Below, one piece after another: positions 6,202 through 9,598 of a stretch of 9,598 nucleotides of DNA. Under the pieces are notes generated by a model. The model ran no database searches and was not told the DNA's origin. It saw nothing but the letters and a program-made list of their open reading frames with translations. Each line of letters starts with the position of its first letter. The stretch's first letter is position 1. The DNA comes from JBOFWL01 sp051653605 (lineage in GTDB: Bacteria > Spirochaetota > Brevinematia > Brevinematales > Brevinemataceae): contig JBOFWL010000112.1 of NCBI GenBank assembly GCA_051653605.1, positions 1-9,598 on the forward strand, read 5' to 3'. The position numbers and the translations under genes were made by a program.

Positions 6202-6229
6202 ATTACTCTCCTATATTTTAATTTATATA

Positions 6230-7522
6230 TTATGATAACAATCTACCTTGTTGTGCAGGCATTCTTGTGAGAATCTCTAAAGCCTTAGACTTGAGATCCG
6301 TAGGGCTATCAAACTGAAAAATATATTCTTTTTTATTTAGTGTGAGCGCTATAAACATGTCTTCTGATAAAATTTTTCCTTTAATACATAGGTTTAATAG
6401 TTTCTGCGATTCTAACAGATCCATAAAATTTATAAAGGCATTTATTCCTTTCTTAGCAACATATTTTTGAGAAAGATGTTCCCAATTTGTAGGAGTGGCT
6501 AAATTTCTAATAGCAAGGAGAAAAACTTTATCTCTTAGATCAGCATCTACTGTATCATCTAAAACAGAATCAATTTCTTTATCCCAAAACATAGGAAAAA
6601 AGATCTTGAACTTCATATTTATATCCCTTGCTGAGAGAATTGCTTCCCAAAATAAGGAATATTTCAGGGGCAATGGGGCTATGAGGAATTCTTCAGGACA
6701 ACAGCTTAGCAGGTTTACGGCGCATTGTTCGTAAAAGATTCCTTGTTTATCAATAAGTCGCCAGATGGGATACCACTCTTCTTTATGACCTAAAGAAAGC
6801 TCTTTATTCCAGCGCGTTAGGAAAGCTTCTTTCCAAGCCGGATCATCTATATTTCTGTTTTCCCACAAGGATGTCAATTTTTGTTTCCCTAACAGGGATG
6901 GCATTTTACTTTTCTGATATAATTCCTTAGCAGCACGCTCATCTTTGATATCTGTAATTTCCAGCAGAGCATTTTTATGTAGTGTCCATTCTCCAGCCTT
7001 TAGATATTGTATTTTTTCATTCTCCGTGACCTTAAATTCGTTAATGTAATCATGAAGTAATACAACAGACTCTATTGGAATACACTCTAAAATTTGAAAA
7101 AAATCGCCCTGTGGGGTTTCAAGGCGTTGAAGTATTTTTTTATATTCTCGAAAAAAACTGCGGAAAAGAGGAGCGTGATACCGAGATGGGATATTATCCA
7201 ATAGTATTAAAAACCTATGCTTTAATTCTGAGTTTTTGCAAATTATAAAGGCTTTATTAATAAAATCTAAAAGAGTTTCGCCATTAAAAGAAGCTGTTTC
7301 GGATTTTATATACTCTAAAAATTGCCATTCGCTTAGCATAACGGGACATTTTATATAATATTCTATATATTTCCAAGCCTTTTCTGGATTGTTGATGTAT
7401 AAAGGCATTTCTTCCATCAGTTTTTGCTTTCGCTCAATAGAAGCTGTTTGGAACTCTCCTGCTAGAGTATCAAAGAGATCTTTCGGGGTTTCCTCTCTGT
7501 CTTTGGTAAAAAATTTAAGCAT
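6230..7522 (-). CDS. Unrecognised 430-aa helical protein
   Basis: No family recognised. The protein is predicted to be mostly alpha-helical and soluble: no signal peptide or convincing membrane segment, many aromatic and charged residues, and a spacing of Leu/Trp/Phe suggestive of a helical solenoid (HEAT- or TPR-like), for example KAWKYIEYYIKCPVMLSEW (48-66) and WKEAFLTRWNKELSLGHKEEW in the middle. The preferred start is ATG at 7522, inside the last codons of the preceding TPR/Sel1-like gene (8-bp overlap), with GGGGGA four bases upstream; a TTG six codons earlier is possible but less likely. The overlap implies translational coupling and a linked function with the TPR/Sel1-like protein. Its place between two membrane ANK genes suggests a cytoplasmic partner or adaptor, which is inference only. 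Confidence 0.8.
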   Translation of the reverse strand: MLKFFTKDREETPKDLFDTLAGEFQTASIERKQKLMEEMPLYINNPEKAWKYIEYYIKCPVMLSEWQFLEYIKSETASFNGETLLDFINKAFIICKNSELKHRFLILLDNIPSRYHAPLFRSFFREYKKILQRLETPQGDFFQILECIPIESVVLLHDYINEFKVTENEKIQYLKAGEWTLHKNALLEITDIKDERAAKELYQKSKMPSLLGKQKLTSLWENRNIDDPAWKEAFLTRWNKELSLGHKEEWYPIWRLIDKQGIFYEQCAVNLLSCCPEEFLIAPLPLKYSLFWEAILSARDINMKFKIFFPMFWDKEIDSVLDDTVDADLRDKVFLLAIRNLATPTNWEHLSQKYVAKKGINAFINFMDLLESQKLLNLCIKGKILSEDMFIALTLNKKEYIFQFDSPTDLKSKALEILTRMPAQQGRLLS

Positions 7523-8237
7523 TATTTCCCCCACGGCCAAAAAGCATCGAGCTGACTAGCCCTCCTACAATACTAAACATTGCTGCCCTAGCCGCAGTTC
7601 CTCCCATATCCTTTAGAAAATCTTGGTTACTATATGAGCCTTTTCGAGATTCCTGTAATTCGGATTTCAAGCGTTGCTCTCTTGCCAATACTTCTCGTTT
7701 ATATGCTTCCTGTTGATCTAGCTTTGTAATCATTTCTATTTGATCTAATTGCTTTAGCCCATCACAAGCGGCATCAGAGCCCGCCATACAGGCTTGTTTC
7801 CACAAAGCTCGCGTTGTACTAAAATCTTCTAATAACTTTAGGACACATAAACCCTTAAGAAAATAAAGATGGGGATGATTAGAAATGAACTTTTCCATAT
7901 TTAACAGAAGTCTATTAAGCTCTTTATAATTTTCGGTTTCTACATAGTATTGAGCCAATCCGAAATTAAGATCCATATCTTGAGGGTGCTGTCTTAATGC
8001 GATTTTAATATAAGACACAAATATCTCTGTTTCGCCCATATTACTGTGCAGAACCGCATAAGTAATACACTCTTCTCGAGAAAGAGTCTCTCCCCTTCGG
8101 GAAAGCTCTCCAATAAAAAGGTCTGCCATACCTTGTATTCTGTCCTGTAAAAGAGCCTCATAAGCCTGTTTTAGCTGGGATATTTCCCATTTAGCTGACC
8201 AAAAATCAAAAAAAGCCTTCTTTTCTTCTGAATTCAT
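7515..8237 (-). CDS. TPR/Sel1-like helical protein with coiled coil and hydrophobic C-terminus
   Basis: A 240-aa protein. Residues 50-135 have helix pairs of TPR style (ECITYAVLHSNMGETEIFVSYIKIAL, LNFGLAQYYVETENYKELNRLL, LYFLKGLCVLKLLED), and ALWKQACMAGSDAACDGL (144-161) resembles a Sel1-like repeat. Residues 162-198 are charged and heptad-like, probably a coiled coil. The C-terminus, 212-234 (GGTAARAAMFSIVGGLVSSMLFG), is a glycine-rich hydrophobic helix ending in RGGNNA, as in a tail-anchored protein. It is separated from the ANK-TM-ANK gene by 2 bp, and its ribosome site (GGGAGA) lies in the last codons of that gene; its own end overlaps the next gene by 8 bp. A scaffold for protein-protein contact at the membrane is likely; specific role unknown. 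Confidence 0.8.
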   Translation of the reverse strand: MNSEEKKAFFDFWSAKWEISQLKQAYEALLQDRIQGMADLFIGELSRRGETLSREECITYAVLHSNMGETEIFVSYIKIALRQHPQDMDLNFGLAQYYVETENYKELNRLLLNMEKFISNHPHLYFLKGLCVLKLLEDFSTTRALWKQACMAGSDAACDGLKQLDQIEMITKLDQQEAYKREVLAREQRLKSELQESRKGSYSNQDFLKDMGGTAARAAMFSIVGGLVSSMLFGRGGNNA

Positions 8238-8239
8238 TG

Positions 8240-9598
8240 TTATTCTCCCATACCACCTGCATTTACTAGGAGCACACCTATCTTCCCAAGACGTAACTCT
8301 GCCGCCAGTTCCACGGGACGTTGCCCTTTCTTATTACGAGCTATAATATTAACTCCTTTATCTATAAGAAATTGTACTAGTTCAATGTTTTGTTGACGAA
8401 GTGCTTTGTGAATCCATGTCTCTCCACTTGGATCTGGCTTTGAGAACTTAAGGATTAAATCCGCTATTAGAGGGTTATCCATTGCTAGCTCCAGAACTGT
8501 TTTACCATCAGGATTGAGAGTATAAGGGTTATATGCCAATTTTAATAAATATTCAAGTACTTCACTATTATTATTTAAAACAGCATGATGGGGCCAAGGG
8601 ATATTTTTAGAACATGTACTATCCGCCCCCAGTTTATCAATAAGAAAAAAGGCTATATCGTTATCTTTCTCTTTTATCACAGAAACAAGGTACTTAGGAT
8701 TTATTTTCTCATTTTGTATCTCAGTATTAGCCCCAGCTTTTACTAAATATTTTACAATATCAGAGTGCTCACCCTCTAGTGCTAAGGATAGTGGAGAACG
8801 TCCATTCTTATCCTGTGCATTTATATCTGCCCCAAGAGATACCAAAGACTTAACTTGCTCGAAGTCTCCTTTAGCCACCACTTTATGAAGCCACGTTTGC
8901 CCTTCAGAATCTGGAGTAGAGTATTCAAGGAGGCATTTCGTCATCTCTGGGTTTTCTAGGGCTTTACTCAATATCGTATTACCTTCATTATCTTCCGCAT
9001 AAGGATTACACCCCAGTTTTAATAAATACCCTGCTGCATCCACATTATTAGAAGACACAGCTAGCTGTAAGTACTGATTGTTTTCATCCAACATAGTTTG
9101 CTTAAAAGGAGAATATACACGCAAAAGTAACCCATTTTTTGTTGTTATGGCAAAGTGAATAATTTTTGGATAAAAAACAGTTAAACTAAAAAGAATGATT
9201 ACTAGCAGAAATCCCAAAAACTCTACCAATCCATATTGCTCATAAAAAAGATAGGTTTTTATTTCCCCGTTGGCAGCCTCGTGCAGGGGTGTATCTCCAT
9301 TCTGATTCTTTGCATTAACATCTGCACCCTTGCCTACCAAATATTCTACTATTTCTTTCTGTCCATTTATAGCAGCCCCGTGCAGGGGTGTACGGCCATA
9401 ATCATTCTTTGCATTAACATCTGCCCCCTTGCCTACCAAATATTCTACTATTTCTTTGTACCCACGAGAAGCAGCCTCGTGCAGGGGTGTATCTCCATTC
9501 TGATTCTTTGCATTAACATCTGCACCCTTGCCTACCAAATATTCTACTATTTCTTTCTGTCCATTTATAGCAGCCCCGTGCAGGGGTGTACGGCCATA
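8240..9598 (-). CDS. Large ankyrin-membrane-ankyrin protein, N-terminus outside window
   Basis: The frame is open to the window edge (452 codons plus stop), so the true start is unseen; apparent starts inside the array are TTG leucine codons. From the N-terminal side it has at least three and a half very similar 33-residue ankyrin units (RTPLHGAAINGQKEIVEYLV, then NGDTPLHEAASRGYKEIVEYLV alternating). The array breaks off mid-unit at HEAANGEIKTYLFY, followed by a strong membrane helix (about 127-145 here: FLGFLLVIILFSLTVFYP). A second, diverged ankyrin domain of about 280 residues follows, itself built of two related halves (from YLLKLGCNPY and from YLLKLAYNPY, 159 residues apart), ending LLVNAGGMGE. 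The C-terminus resembles that of the glycine-zipper/ANK protein. Two ankyrin domains on either side of one membrane helix would face opposite compartments unless other helices exist upstream. Confidence 0.88.
   Translation of the reverse strand, partial: YGRTPLHGAAINGQKEIVEYLVGKGADVNAKNQNGDTPLHEAASRGYKEIVEYLVGKGADVNAKNDYGRTPLHGAAINGQKEIVEYLVGKGADVNAKNQNGDTPLHEAANGEIKTYLFYEQYGLVEFLGFLLVIILFSLTVFYPKIIHFAITTKNGLLLRVYSPFKQTMLDENNQYLQLAVSSNNVDAAGYLLKLGCNPYAEDNEGNTILSKALENPEMTKCLLEYSTPDSEGQTWLHKVVAKGDFEQVKSLVSLGADINAQDKNGRSPLSLALEGEHSDIVKYLVKAGANTEIQNEKINPKYLVSVIKEKDNDIAFFLIDKLGADSTCSKNIPWPHHAVLNNNSEVLEYLLKLAYNPYTLNPDGKTVLELAMDNPLIADLILKFSKPDPSGETWIHKALRQQNIELVQFLIDKGVNIIARNKKGQRPVELAAELRLGKIGVLLVNAGGMGE
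9164..9220 (-). other. Membrane-helix-coding segment inside the ANK-TM-ANK gene
   Basis: About 19 codons encode an uninterrupted hydrophobic stretch (FLGFLLVIILFSLTVFYPK) between the recent ankyrin array and the older ankyrin domain. The base composition shifts to strongly A/T compared with the repeat array on its right, in keeping with a junction of two modules. Confidence 0.75.
9273..9598 (-). repeat. 198-bp ankyrin-coding tandem repeat running off the window
   Basis: Positions 9273-9400 are identical to 9471-9598 over all 128 bases, an offset of 198 bp (two ankyrin units). The match continues to the end of the window, so its full extent is unknown. Perfect identity including third codon positions points to very recent duplication or gene conversion. 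Confidence 0.92.

Noticed and set aside
6202..6240. A/T-rich stretch before ANK2 considered as an internal promoter
   Set aside because: TATAAA-like words occur, but no well-spaced -35 box stands out and such words are expected in A/T-rich DNA; the 28-bp gap fits co-transcription.
595..6734. Plus-strand open frames, for example at 595-807, 1310-1594, 2458-2772, 4223-4453, 5597-5806 and 6495-6734
   Set aside because: They lie antisense to well-supported minus-strand genes or their junction, encode low-complexity or unrecognisable peptides, and lack convincing ribosome sites.
7523..7540. TTG start giving a 436-aa version of the helical protein
   Set aside because: The ATG at 7522 has a G-rich ribosome site and typical overlap with the upstream stop; the TTG version offers no better signal.

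Overview
The window looks like an accessory region of an intracellular, probably alphaproteobacterial, bacterium (Rickettsiales/Holosporales-like). The evidence is an AT-rich base composition, several ankyrin-repeat (ANK) genes, and a DUF2924 gene paired with a large serine recombinase whose N-terminus has the alphaproteobacterial style (YTRKSSEEG then FNSLDAQ). The taxon is an inference. Every gene supported here lies on the minus strand, so transcription runs from high to low coordinates.

Right to middle (9598 to 4659): the window opens inside a tandem ANK array of a large ANK-membrane-ANK protein (8240-9598, N-terminus outside). Tightly coupled genes follow: a helical TPR/Sel1-like protein with a hydrophobic C-terminus (7515-8237), an unrecognised 430-aa helical protein (6230-7522), a membrane-anchored ANK protein ('ANK2', 5254-6201), and an unrecognised acidic protein with a glycine-zipper N-terminus ('gene A', 4659-5243). 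Gaps are 2 bp, an 8-bp overlap, 28 bp and 10 bp, so this reads as one operon.

Middle to left (4658 to 1184): a decayed N-terminal stub of a third ANK gene (4514-4656) precedes a glycine-zipper/ANK membrane protein (2965-4512). Next is a 71-bp remnant of the 3' end of gene A (2887-2957), then a second membrane-anchored ANK protein ('ANK1', 1896-2885), and a signal-peptide-bearing HNH nuclease (1203-1886). A hairpin with a T-run (1184-1219) ends the cluster. The gene A remnant and ANK stub show that ANK/gene A units were duplicated, truncated and rearranged here.

Left (1 to about 1060): an independent transcription unit with a perfect TTGACA -35 box drives a short DUF2924 protein (687-1010) and then the serine recombinase (1-646, cut by the window edge). 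This pair is typical of prophage or island ends and suggests the ANK cluster is, or borders, a mobile element.

How the genes work together is not known. Several predicted products are membrane-associated or exported (ANK1, ANK2, ANK-TM-ANK, glycine-zipper/ANK, gene A, HNH nuclease). A surface or envelope complex, or an effector/toxin cargo locus facing a eukaryotic host or competitor, is a reasonable but untested reading. Three ANK genes share a 198-bp (two-ANK-repeat) higher-order period, consistent with growth by unequal recombination.
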